Shown here: positions 22,997 through 33,119 of the stretch, one piece after another
Layout of the letters: each line of letters starts with the position of its first letter
Position numbering within the stretch: position 1 is the stretch's first letter
From: Saccharum officinarum
Taxonomy: Eukaryota; Streptophyta; Magnoliopsida; Poales; Poaceae
NCBI GenBank assembly: GCA_020631735.1
Contig: CM036191.1
Location: forward strand, 38,981,335 to 39,045,334
DNA length: 64,000 nucleotides
Direction: 5' to 3'
Position numbers and translations under genes: made by a program
The notes under the pieces: generated by a model
What the model saw: only the letters and a program-made list of their open reading frames with translations
The model's database searches: none
What the model was told of the DNA's origin: nothing

Positions 22997-25900
22997 TTAC
23001 TCAAACAACTGCGGATATGATTTTCTCAATTCATCCTCTCTTTCCCAAGTTGCCTCTGCCTCTGAATATCGATTCCACTGCACTTTGCACATCTTAATAA
23101 TCCGACTTCGAGTAACTCTCTCAGCAGTTTCTAAAATCTTGATCGGAAACTCTTCATATGTAAGATCTTCCTTAACAGTCAACTCTTCTAAAGGTATCTG
23201 CTCCTCAGGCACACGCAAACACTTCTTAAGTTGTGAAACATGGAACACATCATGTACTCCAGATAAATTCTCAGGCAACTCTAATTGATAAGCAACTTCC
23301 CCACGTCTGGTAATAACTTTAAATGGTCCAACATACCTTGGTGCTAGTTTACCTTTCATGTTAAACCTCTTCACACTTTTCATAGGTGACACCTTCAAAT
23401 AGACATAATCACCTACCTCAAAAACTAAATCTCTTCTTCTATTGTCAGCATAACTCTTCTGACGAGACTGTGCTACTCTCAAATTCTCACGAATCACTCG
23501 CACTTGATCTTCTGCGTTTCTAAGAACATCTGTACCAAACACCTGAGATTCACCTGTCTGATCCCAAAACAATGGAGTTCTACACTTACGTCCATACAAA
23601 GCTTCAAACGGTGCCATCTTAAGACTCTGTTGATAACTATTATTGTAAGAAATTCTGCATAAGGCAAACTCTTATCCCAACTAGTTCCATATTGCAATGC
23701 ACAAGCTCTCAACATATCCTCTAATACCTGGTTGGTCCTTTCAGTCTGTCCATCTGTCTGTGGATGATATGCTGTACTAAAATTCAATTTTGTTCCCAAT
23801 GATTCATGCACAGCTTTCCAAAAATGCGACGTAAACTGCGATCCTCGATCAGATACAATCTTCTTTGGTACTCCATGCAAACAGACTATTCTCTCCATAT
23901 ACAACTCTGCCAATTTTGGTCCATGGTAAGTAGTCTTAACTGGTATAAAATGAGCAACTTTAGTTAACCGATCTACTATCACCCAAATAGAGTCATAACC
24001 TTTCTGAGTACGAGGTAACCCTACTATAAAATCCATACCAACTTCCTCCCACTTCCATTCAGGAATCTTCATTGGTTGTAACAATCCAGCAGGTCTCTGA
24101 TGCTCTGCTTTCACTCTCTGACAAGTGTCACACAATGCCACATACTCAGCCACATCTCGCTTTAATCCAACCCACCAATATTTCTGTTTCAGATCCAAAT
24201 ACATCTTAGTACTACCAGGATGAATAGAATAAGCTGACTCATGAGCTTCGCGAAGAATTGCCTGTCTAACAGTTTGATCCTCAGGTACACACAGCCTCTT
24301 TCCAAACCACAAAATTCCATTATCATCCATTCGAAAGCCTGGTGACTTACCAATCACTATATCTTCCGCTATCTTCTTTAGTTTCTCATCCTTCAACTGC
24401 CCTTGTAAATTTCTTGCTCTAAGGTAGGCTCTATCACTAATTCCATTGTATTAGTAACAATTCCCAAATTCAAATATTCAAATTCAGCACATAACTCACT
24501 AGTCATAGACAATGTCTGTATCTCATTGACATAGCTTTTCCTACTAAGAGCATCAGCTACTACATTAGCCTTACCAGGATGATAGTGTATCTCAATATCA
24601 TAATCCTTAATCAACTCTAACCATCTGCGTTGCCTCAAATTCAGATCTGACTGAGTGAAAATATACTTCAAACTCTTATGATCAGTGTATATATCACTCT
24701 TATGTCCAATCAAATAATGTCTCCAAATCTTTAAAGCATGAACTACAGCTGCTAATTCCAAATCATGTGTAGGATAATTCAACTCATGCTTTCTCAACTG
24801 CCTAGATGCATAAGCCACAACTCTGCCTTCTTGCATAAGAACACATCCCAAACCTTGACGAGAAGCATCACAATAAATAGAAAACTTCTTACTCAAATCT
24901 GGCAAAACCAAAACAGGCGCTGTAGTCAACCTCTTTTTCAACTCCTCAAAACTAGCTTGACATTTATCTGACCACACAAACTTGGCATTCTTCTCTAACA
25001 GAGATGTCATAGGTTTAGCAAGTTTAGAAAACCCTTCAATGAACCGTCTGTAATATCCAGCTAATCCCAAGAAACTACGAATCTCGCTAACATCAATAGG
25101 TGGTTTCCAATTTAATACATCCTTTACTTTACCTGGATCCACTGATATCCCTCCATTAGAAACAATATGACCAAGGAAAGAAACTTCCTTCAACCAAAAC
25201 TCACATTTACTTCGCTTCGCATACAGTTTATGCTCTCTAAGTTTCTGCAATACCAACCTCAAATGTTCAGCATGCTCTACCTCTGTCTTGGAAAATACCA
25301 GTATATCATCAATAAACACTACCACAAACTTATCCAAATATTCCATGAACACCTTATTCATCATGTACATAAAGTATGCAGGTGCATTGGTCAATCCAAA
25401 TGACATAACAGTATACTCATACAATCCATACCTTGTAGTAAAAGCTGTCTTTGGAATATCAGAAACACGAATCTTCAACTGATGATATCCAGAACGTAAA
25501 TCAATCTTAGAGAACACACAAGCACCTCTCAACTGATCAAACAAGTCATCAATCCTGGGCAAAGGATACTTATTCTTGATAGTTACCTCATTTAATGACC
25601 GGTAATCAACACACATCCTCTGACCACCATCTTTCTTATCAACAAAAATAACTGGTGCTCCCCAAGGTGATGAACTAGGTCTAATAAAACCTTTATCTTG
25701 TAATTCTTTAATTTGTTTCTTAAGTTCTTCTAATTCATCTACTCCCATCCTATATGGTCGTTTGGCTATAGGTGCAGTTCCAGGAAGTAATTCAATAAGA
25801 AATTCAATGTCTCGGTCAGGTGGCATACCTGGCAATTCATCAGGGAAGACATCCGGAAATTCCTCAATCACTGAATTCTCCTTAATAGTATTTTCAAGCT

Positions 25901-27410
25901 GATTCACCACAGCGGTTGGTTGCTTCTGCACTGCTACATCCACATTGATTTTATCTCCATTAGGTGCAGTCACAACTACCACTTTTTGCTGACACTGAAT
26001 CTCTGCCTGATTTTGCTTCATCCAGTCCATACCCAATATCACATCAATACCAGATGTCCTCAACACTATAGGAGTTATCTTAAACTCTACCCCCCTTAAT
26101 ACCATACTAATTGGAAGACAACGATTACTGGTTTGCATGGTACCTCCAGGTGAATTTACTAAGAGAGATTCTTTCATAGCTAGCATGGGTATACTATGCA
26201 TTTTAACAAAAATGTTGGATATGAATGTATGAGATGCTCCAGAGTCAAAAAGAACAGTTGCGAGAGTGGAATGTACATTGAACGTACCAATCATAACTTC
26301 TGGTGCATCATGAACTATATCAGAAGACACGTGATTCACCCTTCCAGTACCAGATTGCTTCTGGTTGCTCTTCTGGCTCTGAGGAGTCTGCTGATTCTGC
26401 TTCTCAGGACAATGGTAAGACATATGCCCCTCTTTACCACAGACAAAGCATCTAGTAGGAGTGCTGGGAGCACTATTCTTCATGGGGGTAACATTGGAAT
26501 TCCCAGTGCGAGGAGTCTGTTGCCCGGTCTGCGGATACTGTTGACGTTGTGAATATGATGAACGCTGTTGTGACTGATTACCTTGCCAATTCTGGGACCA
26601 CCTCTGATTCGGATTGCGATTCCATTGACTAACCGGTCCCTGAAACTTCTGATGAAAACCATGCTGAGAATTAGTGCGCTGACGGTTGTTGCTTCCTGAG
26701 CTTTGTACCTTCATCTTCCTCTTCCTGTCCATCTCTCTGCGCTCATTATCAAGCACAATAGCTTTATTTACCAGCTCTTGAAAACTAGCATAGTTGTTCC
26801 CCTTCAACTGCAAGCGAAGATCATAATAAATTCCCTTCAAGAAGAGACGCTGTCTGTCTGCATCTTCTCTCACTTCATTAGGAGCATAGCGAGCCAACTG
26901 GGTGAACCTGTCATGATATTCACTAACGCTCATCTGTCCCATCCTAAGATTTCTGAATTCTTCCTGCTTCAGCTCAATTATACCTTCAGGAATATGACGA
27001 GCTCGAAAATCTCTAACAAACTCATTCCAAGTGATAGGAGGAGCATTGTCAGGGCGTGCAGCTTGATACGACTCCCACCAAGTCTGAGCTGTCCCCTGTA
27101 ACTGACCAGATGCATATAACACCTTCTCCATATCATTGCATTGGGCTATATTCAGTTGTTTCTCCACTGCCCTCACCCAATCATCTGCCTCTAAAGGATC
27201 AGCAGCATGAGAAAACACTGGAGGGCGTCCCTTCAAAAATTCTCCACGCTTATCCCTCACTTGCACAGGCGGTGGTCCTCCTGCAGGGGGATTGTTCTGC
27301 ATGTGCTGCATAAACATCTGCATCATCTGGTTCTGAGTTTGCATAAGTTCCTCCATAGTAATGGGTAAGTTAGCACCTCCACGACCTCTGCCACGACCTC
27401 TGCCTGACAT
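22997..27410 (-). pseudogene. chromovirus gag-pol polyprotein, two frameshifts
   Basis: The frame starts at the ATG at 27410 with an Arg/Gly-rich leader. In the first 1005 codons lie the gag domain (about residues 60-230), a Gln/Ser-rich linker, a zinc knuckle [14 protein letters not shown] (about 321-334), protease DSGA (about 389), RT with intact FIDDI (about 700), and RNase H (from about 846). A frameshift near 24395 (after EQEIYKG) moves to the frame of the integrase (24396-23494). A second frameshift near 23648 (after YAEF) moves to 23617-22997, which holds the C-terminal GPFKVI...[10 protein letters not shown] region and the chromodomain-like end. With one frame the product would be about 1,470 residues. 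The left copy shows the unbroken sequence at both frameshift sites, so these are recent lesions. Confidence 0.92.
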
Positions 27411-28116
27411 CTGTTTCCAAAAACACAGAAATTGAAATTCAGTACGATCCGAGATGATGTATTCAATAGATAAGCAAAATCTGATTTTTCTGGACGAGCT
27501 CCAATTTCAGCAACTCAGTAAAACTGTCATATCTCGAGCTACAGACGTCCAATTCAGATGATCTTTACATGGTTGGAAAGCTTTCAAAATTATCTACAAC
27601 TTTTATTCACAACACTTTTTCTGATTCTATCAATAAATTGGCCAAAAACTGAACTTAACCGAAACTGTTTCAGAATTCCAGACTGTGCAGTTACTCCAAC
27701 TTGGAACAGGTATATCTCTTAGCTCATAATAGATATTAAAGTGATTCTTGTGAGGTTGGAAAGATATAGAAGTCTAATTATTCCCAGTAAAGTTTCTTAA
27801 ATTCCTCATGAACGGATTTTAAGTTATTTCTAAAACATCCCAGACTGATCCAAAAATCAGCAAAGGACAGAACTAAATTAACCTCATATTCAACTAATAT
27901 ATTTTTGATCAAACTTAATATTCTCAACCATGGAACTTGTAGACATGTCTACAAAACTCCAGCACACATTACAAAGATCCAAATCACACATTATCATAAT
28001 AACAATCCATCAATCACACAATTGTTCACATCACAAACTGACTCTTAAAACAAACCAAACTTAAAATTAACTCACAACTACTATCGTTCCTATTACATAG
28101 GGATTTTTCCTATTGC
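27411..28116. other. chromovirus leader between extra ORF and gag
   Basis: This is AT-rich and has no gene. The part at 27463-27554 is the segment retained next to LTR 2 in the deleted left copy (20040-20124), which fixes it as genuine element sequence. Confidence 0.6.
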
Positions 28117-28821
28117 CTAATTAAGCTTCTCATAAATCTTGGGACGACCTAACTCCGCCCTTAATTGGTCAATCTCCTTATAAGCTTGCTCCTTAAGTTC
28201 TTTTTCCTTCAGCAACTCATCCTTCAAATCCACCTCATGTAGAGCCAATTCACGAGCTAATCCCACCGTAGCTTGTAAAGTCAAGGAGGAATCATCTGCA
28301 GGCGGCACGGTCCAAATACCCTTGTCATGTAAGAAACAAGGAAAATGCCGGAGTGCACCCTTTAACGTCTTGTCCGAGCGTAGACCATGGTAGTAAACAA
28401 ATGCATTGAAAGCGACATCCTCCATGCTTATCTCCACAGTTGCCCGGCTCACTCTGGTAATGAACTTTGACTCCACCTTAGGCTCCTTAGTGGTAGGATC
28501 CCTTTTCTTAACCCATAACTCCGTTTCCCAATAGGAATCCATCCATGGATGACTATACTCTGCACTGCAATACTCCAACGTAGCTTCCCAGTCGTAGTAG
28601 TAGTTGTCCAAAGTTCTTGTCAACATGTCATGGAAGAAAGCATCAGCTTTAGGAACCATGATATGAAGCTTCGTAGTCCACCCCATAACTACATTCTCCA
28701 TTGGTATATCACCAACTCTTGATTCAGCATCAGATAGCTCTTGATCACCATCTTCATACGGCTCCTGAGGTTTGAAACGGGTAACGTACTGTGCAGATAA
28801 CAGACGGGGATAAGGAGACAT
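28117..28821 (-). CDS. extra sense ORF of unknown function in chromovirus leader (234 aa)
   Basis: An uninterrupted 234-codon frame lies between the primer-binding site and gag, on the same strand as gag-pol. It matches no retroviral domain that I recognise: there is no CCHC knuckle, DSG motif, or RT or integrase motif. The first 60 residues are acidic (DGDQELSDAES). The middle is rich in aromatic residues (DNYYYDWEATLEYC, HPWMDSYWETELW). The C-terminus from about residue 185 is a charged heptad-like helix (LKDELLKEKELKEQAYKEI), likely a coiled coil. The start ATG follows TTGTAG, which could also be a splice acceptor. It could be an element-specific ORF like those upstream of gag in some other gypsy lineages, or a captured host fragment. 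The left internal copy has lost this segment. Confidence 0.6.
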   Translation of the reverse strand: MSPYPRLLSAQYVTRFKPQEPYEDGDQELSDAESRVGDIPMENVVMGWTTKLHIMVPKADAFFHDMLTRTLDNYYYDWEATLEYCSAEYSHPWMDSYWETELWVKKRDPTTKEPKVESKFITRVSRATVEISMEDVAFNAFVYYHGLRSDKTLKGALRHFPCFLHDKGIWTVPPADDSSLTLQATVGLARELALHEVDLKDELLKEKELKEQAYKEIDQLRAELGRPKIYEKLN

Positions 28822-28994
28822 CTACAAGATTTAGACATAGATTAGATAGAATCAATGTATTTTCGCAATAGAATAAAATAGAGGAAGCATAAAACTTTAG
28901 TAATTAACAAGGTGAAAAGAGGAAGCATGAATTAAGTGAAGTATGGATGCTATTAACGACCATTCTAACTAGGCTCGCGTCCTACAGTCAACAC
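28822..28994. other. leader between primer-binding site and extra ORF
   Basis: A short AT-rich untranslated segment downstream of the primer-binding site; nothing further is recognised. Confidence 0.5.
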
Positions 28995-29007
28995 GGCTCC
29001 GATACCA
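28995..29007 (-). other. chromovirus primer-binding site (tRNA-iMet type)
   Basis: On the minus strand, three bases inside the 5' LTR end, the sequence is TGGTATCGGAGCC, the usual initiator tRNA-Met primer site of plant gypsy elements. It confirms the minus orientation and marks LTR 3 as the 5' LTR. Confidence 0.85.
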
Positions 29008-29010
29008 ATC

Positions 29011-31839
29011 TGTCACACCCATTTTTAAGGACAAAAATAGGATGCATAAAAGACTCATGTGCGCCCCAGGAAACAGTCGCACACATAAGTTGACAAATTA
29101 CAAAGTATCATCACAGTGCTTATTACATAACGAATAAGTATTTAAGACATAGTCTTGAACGATAGGTAATAATAACTAATAGTAGTTCTTCAGCGGAAAC
29201 TCCACACAGGGACACGGTTGACTGGTTGACACCAAGACTAGTACTCATTCCGATAATCTTCCTCTATATCTTCATCTGTTATGGTGGAAATAGCAAGGGT
29301 GAGTCCATGTCGAACTCAACAAATATAACACAGGGTTCATGAGGCTCAAAAAGGCTAGACACTGTTTAACTGCATTTAGCTTTTAATCATATATTAGCAA
29401 TTGAGTAGCATCAAGATAAACCACTTCCCATTAAAGAACCAATGATCAATTGTAATAAGGATAATGAATAGCATTAACATGAGCATAATAATAATCAACA
29501 ATAATTAAGCATGATATAACAGTTATGATCAACTATTCCATAAGAATCCCCAAGGCCGCTCGTATCCGTGAGCACGGCTAGTATACCAGTTTTTAACTCT
29601 GCGCAGAGGTGTACACTTTCACTGTAAGTCATGATTTCCAAATGAGTGGGGAGATCAAGCCCAAACACCCGAGAACCATATAAAGCCACTCAAAAGTTCG
29701 TCTAACAAGTTAGGGCCATTAGATTTCACTCGGCAGGCAGATGTAGAACCCCCCTTCCCTGTGGCACAACAACCGCAGCCTATACACACTAGGCCAGGGG
29801 CTCGCACTACACCCAACATGGCAAGCCATTCTTACGCCATTTAAGGTAACCTCTAACAAGCTAGAAAAGGTCTCTTGAACAACTAAAGCCAGAGCCATAT
29901 AGCCCTCACAGCTGTACTGTATATCCCGGTTATCACTTACAGATAAGTCCTTATGGAGAGAAACCAGAGCATCAAAATAATACACATGCTCTAGCCCCCT
30001 TTTAACAGTAATAAAATCATCTTAATAGTTGATTGCTTAATCCATTAATCAAATTACAAGATCATTGTTCTTAGTTTAAGCACTAGCAGTAGCTACCCAT
30101 ATGCATTCCCAAGGTTGACAAGGAATCAAGATAACAATCACTAAGTTATAATCTCTAAGGTTGTCGAGGTAAGAACATGCATATGTATGACAATTTAATG
30201 TATAGGTAACAAGGATAGTCCTGTGTTATACTTGCCTTGATCAAAGCTCTCCAAGTGATACTGCTGACTTGGCTCAAAGTAATACTCCGAATCGTCCAAA
30301 TACTGCTCACCTTCTATATTCGATCATCAATCAACACATACATGCATCCAATCAAACATACACGAAGCAAACAAAGAGATATAATTAGAACAGTACACCA
30401 ACAGTAACAAAACAATATTAAAAGTTTATAAAACTCTTCTACACGTTTCTACGATCACACAGACGCAAAGATCACCAAATTCGGAGTTAAAACGTGAAAG
30501 TTATGAATTTTCTAAGATTTCCTATAGATAAATAAATACTTAATTATAACCTCGAAAAATAAATTATCAAAACTAACTGTACAATTACACTAACATGTAG
30601 AGCTCGCAAATACGAACCTAACGCAATTTGAACGGATCAAATCGGAGTTAAAACGAAGATTTTATGGCCAAAACAATCCTAGTGGCAAAACTGTAAATAC
30701 CTAAAAACGTATTTTTGATTTACCGCGAAGAAATACGCTTTCAAAACATGAAAACACCTTTCGGGGATTACGCTTAGGGACGGTGGGTTCTATAACCCAA
30801 AAACCCAGGGACTCTTTAGAAAGATTACCCCGCGAAGGGGTATCTTCTAATCTCGTGCGTCCATTTGAGAACGGACGGCTGCCCTTCACCCCAAGAGAGA
30901 GAGAAAGAAAACCGGCCATCTACATCAACTCCGGCCGGTGGCCACCATGGCCGACGCCATGAGCTCGCTGGAGCTCCTCAGAAACACGTTTTCCGGTGGC
31001 TCAGACCTCAAAAAAATATAGCGGGAAGAAGAGAAGAACCTCGCGGCTCACCTAAGACCTCAACCCGAGCCAAAGACCCGACAATGGCAACAACCGACGA
31101 ACCCACAATCAGTGAGAATTTCCTATAAGTCCGGCGTAGCTTAGCGAAGCACAGGAGCACACAAAAACAAGAAAGAAACGCTAGACATCATCATTACCTC
31201 GTCGAGAACCTCGGCAACAAAGTGCGAAAAGTGGAGGCGCGGCGTGCAACACCCCACCGTGGCGGCTCTATCCCCTTGCGGCGAGATGCGGCAGTGCTAG
31301 CTAGGGCTTAAGGCTTAGGGCATCTACTAGAGGAAAAGCAAATACCTGCCAGGGTCCTCTACTTCTTATAGCGGGCTCGGCTCACGGCAACAATCGGGAT
31401 CAATTCCCACAATCCCAACCGAAGATCCACAAGAGACCGACTCGGCTACGTGAGAAGGAAGAAGGGACTAACACCCGGGACCCACTCGTCAGTGGCCGAA
31501 AGAGGATGAAGCGCGCGGGCTCGGTTTTGGGCCGGCCCACCGATGCAGAAGAGAGCGCCGCATCAGCCCACTGCCGCGGCCCAGCGCGGGAAAAAAAAAT
31601 AGGCCGGCGCCCACGCGGTCCACCAACAGGTAAGTTATTCTTCTTTTTTTTTATTTGTTTGTTTTACAAAACCTTTTTCAAATAGAATTTCTAAACCAAA
31701 TCAAATAAAATAAATATATCCACACCACAAAATAAAATAAATGCAACAACATGAATGCATCACCAAATAGTTTTCAAAATTTTAATTCCCTTTCTCTAAA
31801 TTATTTAAAATTTGTTACTCCTAAAATTTGGGTGTTACA
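29011..31839 (-). repeat. chromovirus LTR 3 (5' LTR of right copy)
   Basis: The copy is 2829 bp, bounded by TGTCACACCC at 29011 and GGGTGTTACA at 31839 on the plus strand, and differs from LTR 2 by only scattered changes and small indels. The next bases (CACAC) do not repeat the flank on the far side of LTR 1 or of LTR 2. Confidence 0.9.
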
Positions 31840-32125
31840 CACACAAACAGCGAAAATGGAAAAAAAGGCAGCCGGGTAGCTCTAGATCTGATTTCTCTCT
31901 CCTCTATATAGATCTAGATCTAGATCTGGAGAAAAATCACCCAAATCATGGAAAAGAGAAGAGATTGAGGGTTTGAGAGCGAGAATCAACCTCTTGCAGT
32001 GTCCCCTTTAACAAATGCAAGGGCAAAACATCTTCCCCCTAGAAAATGGCCAGTTTTTAGGGTTTTGAGGTCAAAACCTGAAAAAATGGAGGAGGAGCCA
32101 CGGGGAAGAAGGGTGGGTGCAGCTG

Positions 32126-32135
32126 CATTTATAGC
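32126..32135 (-). promoter_or_regulatory. TATA box of the CACTA 5' end
   Basis: GCTATAAATG on the minus strand sits directly inside the subterminal repeats and ahead of a leader-like region, at the position expected of a CACTA promoter. Confidence 0.45.
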
Positions 32136-32143
32136 CCAAACTT

Positions 32144-32380
32144 AATCGAGGTGAGCATTATAAGGAAACCACCTCGGTTAATCGTCTGTTAACCGAGGCG
32201 GTTGCTTTAGACCAAACACCTCGGTTAATGGATTAACAGAGGTGGCGGTTAATCCGCATTAACCATGGCGCTTATCTTATAGTGCCCGCCTCGGTTAAGG
32301 ATTAACCGAGGCGGTTGCTAGCCTGGCTGCCCTGCCTCGAATAACCGAGGTGAGCAACTAGGCCAACCGCCTCGGAGCCC
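32144..32380. repeat. CACTA subterminal repeats (CCTCGGTTAA / TTAACCGAGG)
   Basis: Direct and inverted copies of CCTCGGTTAA and TTAACCGAGGCGG alternate over 240 bp. They would be the binding array for the element's own TNPA-like protein. The motif differs from the TTTAGTCCC type at 5467-5640. Confidence 0.7.
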
Positions 32381-32456
32381 CAAAGTGAAATGCTACGCAA
32401 AAGATTTTCTGTAGAGTGACTGCTAGGGTTGCAGTGATCACGCACGTGCGTAGCTA

Positions 32457-32611
32457 ATAGTCCATCTATTCCAAATTATAAGTAGCTATGACTTTTCTTG
32501 TTATAGAGCTTTTGCTATGGACCTAGATACACGCTGTCTAGATACATTGCAAAAACTATGTATCTAGAAAAAATAAAACAACTTATAATTTGGAACAAAG
32601 GGAACAATAGT
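32457..32611. mobile_element. Stowaway-type MITE
   Basis: About 155 bp with long inverted ends: CCAAATTATAAGTAGC on the left and ACTTATAATTTGG on the right. An inner inverted pair CTAGATACA...TGTATCTAG surrounds a short loop. TA lies at both borders, as expected for this Tc1/mariner-derived family. It lies downstream of the LRR-RLK gene at 33120-36779. Confidence 0.7.
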
Positions 32612-33119
32612 GAACGACATCGCTAAACAGTAAATATTGCCTCGGTGCATGAATGTATGTCACAACTTGATTTGGCGGTCTTTAAAATAGGTTGAACTTA
32701 GTCTAAAAATTTTCCAGTAACATATTGTTACTAGTAAAAAAATACCATAATCATGCATGGATGTACATTAAAATACAAATTTGTTGGTACAACTTTTGCA
32801 CCAATAGAGTCATATGTAATTATCCTAGTTGTTGGCAAGCGACACAACGCTTTTGAATTTTGATATGCATGTGTAATTCAGAATCAAGACATAGGGTGTA
32901 AGTCATTACCCATCTCCAGTAATTCACAAGAAAAAAATGTATAGAAAATAGAAAAGGTTCCACAAATAAAATCTATAGTTATATGATCTTGTTTTTATGC
33001 ATTACGGTGGCCACGCCAGACACTATCTCGTTGGGCTTTATCCAGTACCACTATAGTATTATTATGTCTACAGATTGGGGTCAAATAATACAAGTCTCAG
33101 ATTATCAAACCCTAAACTG
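32612..33119. other. downstream flank of the minus-strand LRR-RLK
   Basis: AT-rich sequence, presumably the 3' untranslated region and intergenic DNA of the receptor kinase. No other feature is recognised. Confidence 0.4.

Larger units (their letters stand above)
14312..31839 (-). mobile_element. Tekay-type chromovirus array: three LTRs, two internal regions
   Basis: Three direct copies of a 2.83-2.88 kb LTR (14312-17189, 20125-22953, 29011-31839) alternate with two internal regions (17190-20124 and 22954-29010). On the minus strand each LTR starts TGTAACACCC and ends GGGTGTGACA. The right internal region has a primer-binding site, gag, protease, RT, RNase H, integrase and a chromodomain-like C-terminus in Ty3/gypsy order. 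The chromodomain and the family sequence fit the Tekay/Del lineage. The outer flanks (TTTGT left, CACAC right) do not match as a target duplication, consistent with recombination between elements. Confidence 0.9.
31840..32418 (-). mobile_element. 5' end of a CACTA element: TIR, subterminal repeats, TATA box, leader
   Basis: From the right, the minus strand shows a terminal repeat CACTCTACAGAAAAT (32404-32418), about eight subterminal motifs of the type CCTCGGTTAA in both orientations (32144-32380), a TATA box GCTATAAATG (32126-32135), and then a pyrimidine-rich leader running to the chromovirus LTR at 31839. This order is what a CACTA 5' end looks like. The terminal repeat lacks one base of the usual CACTACTACAGAAAA form. 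The element is cut off by the chromovirus. Its direction fits the transposase at 6.7-10 kb. Confidence 0.65.
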
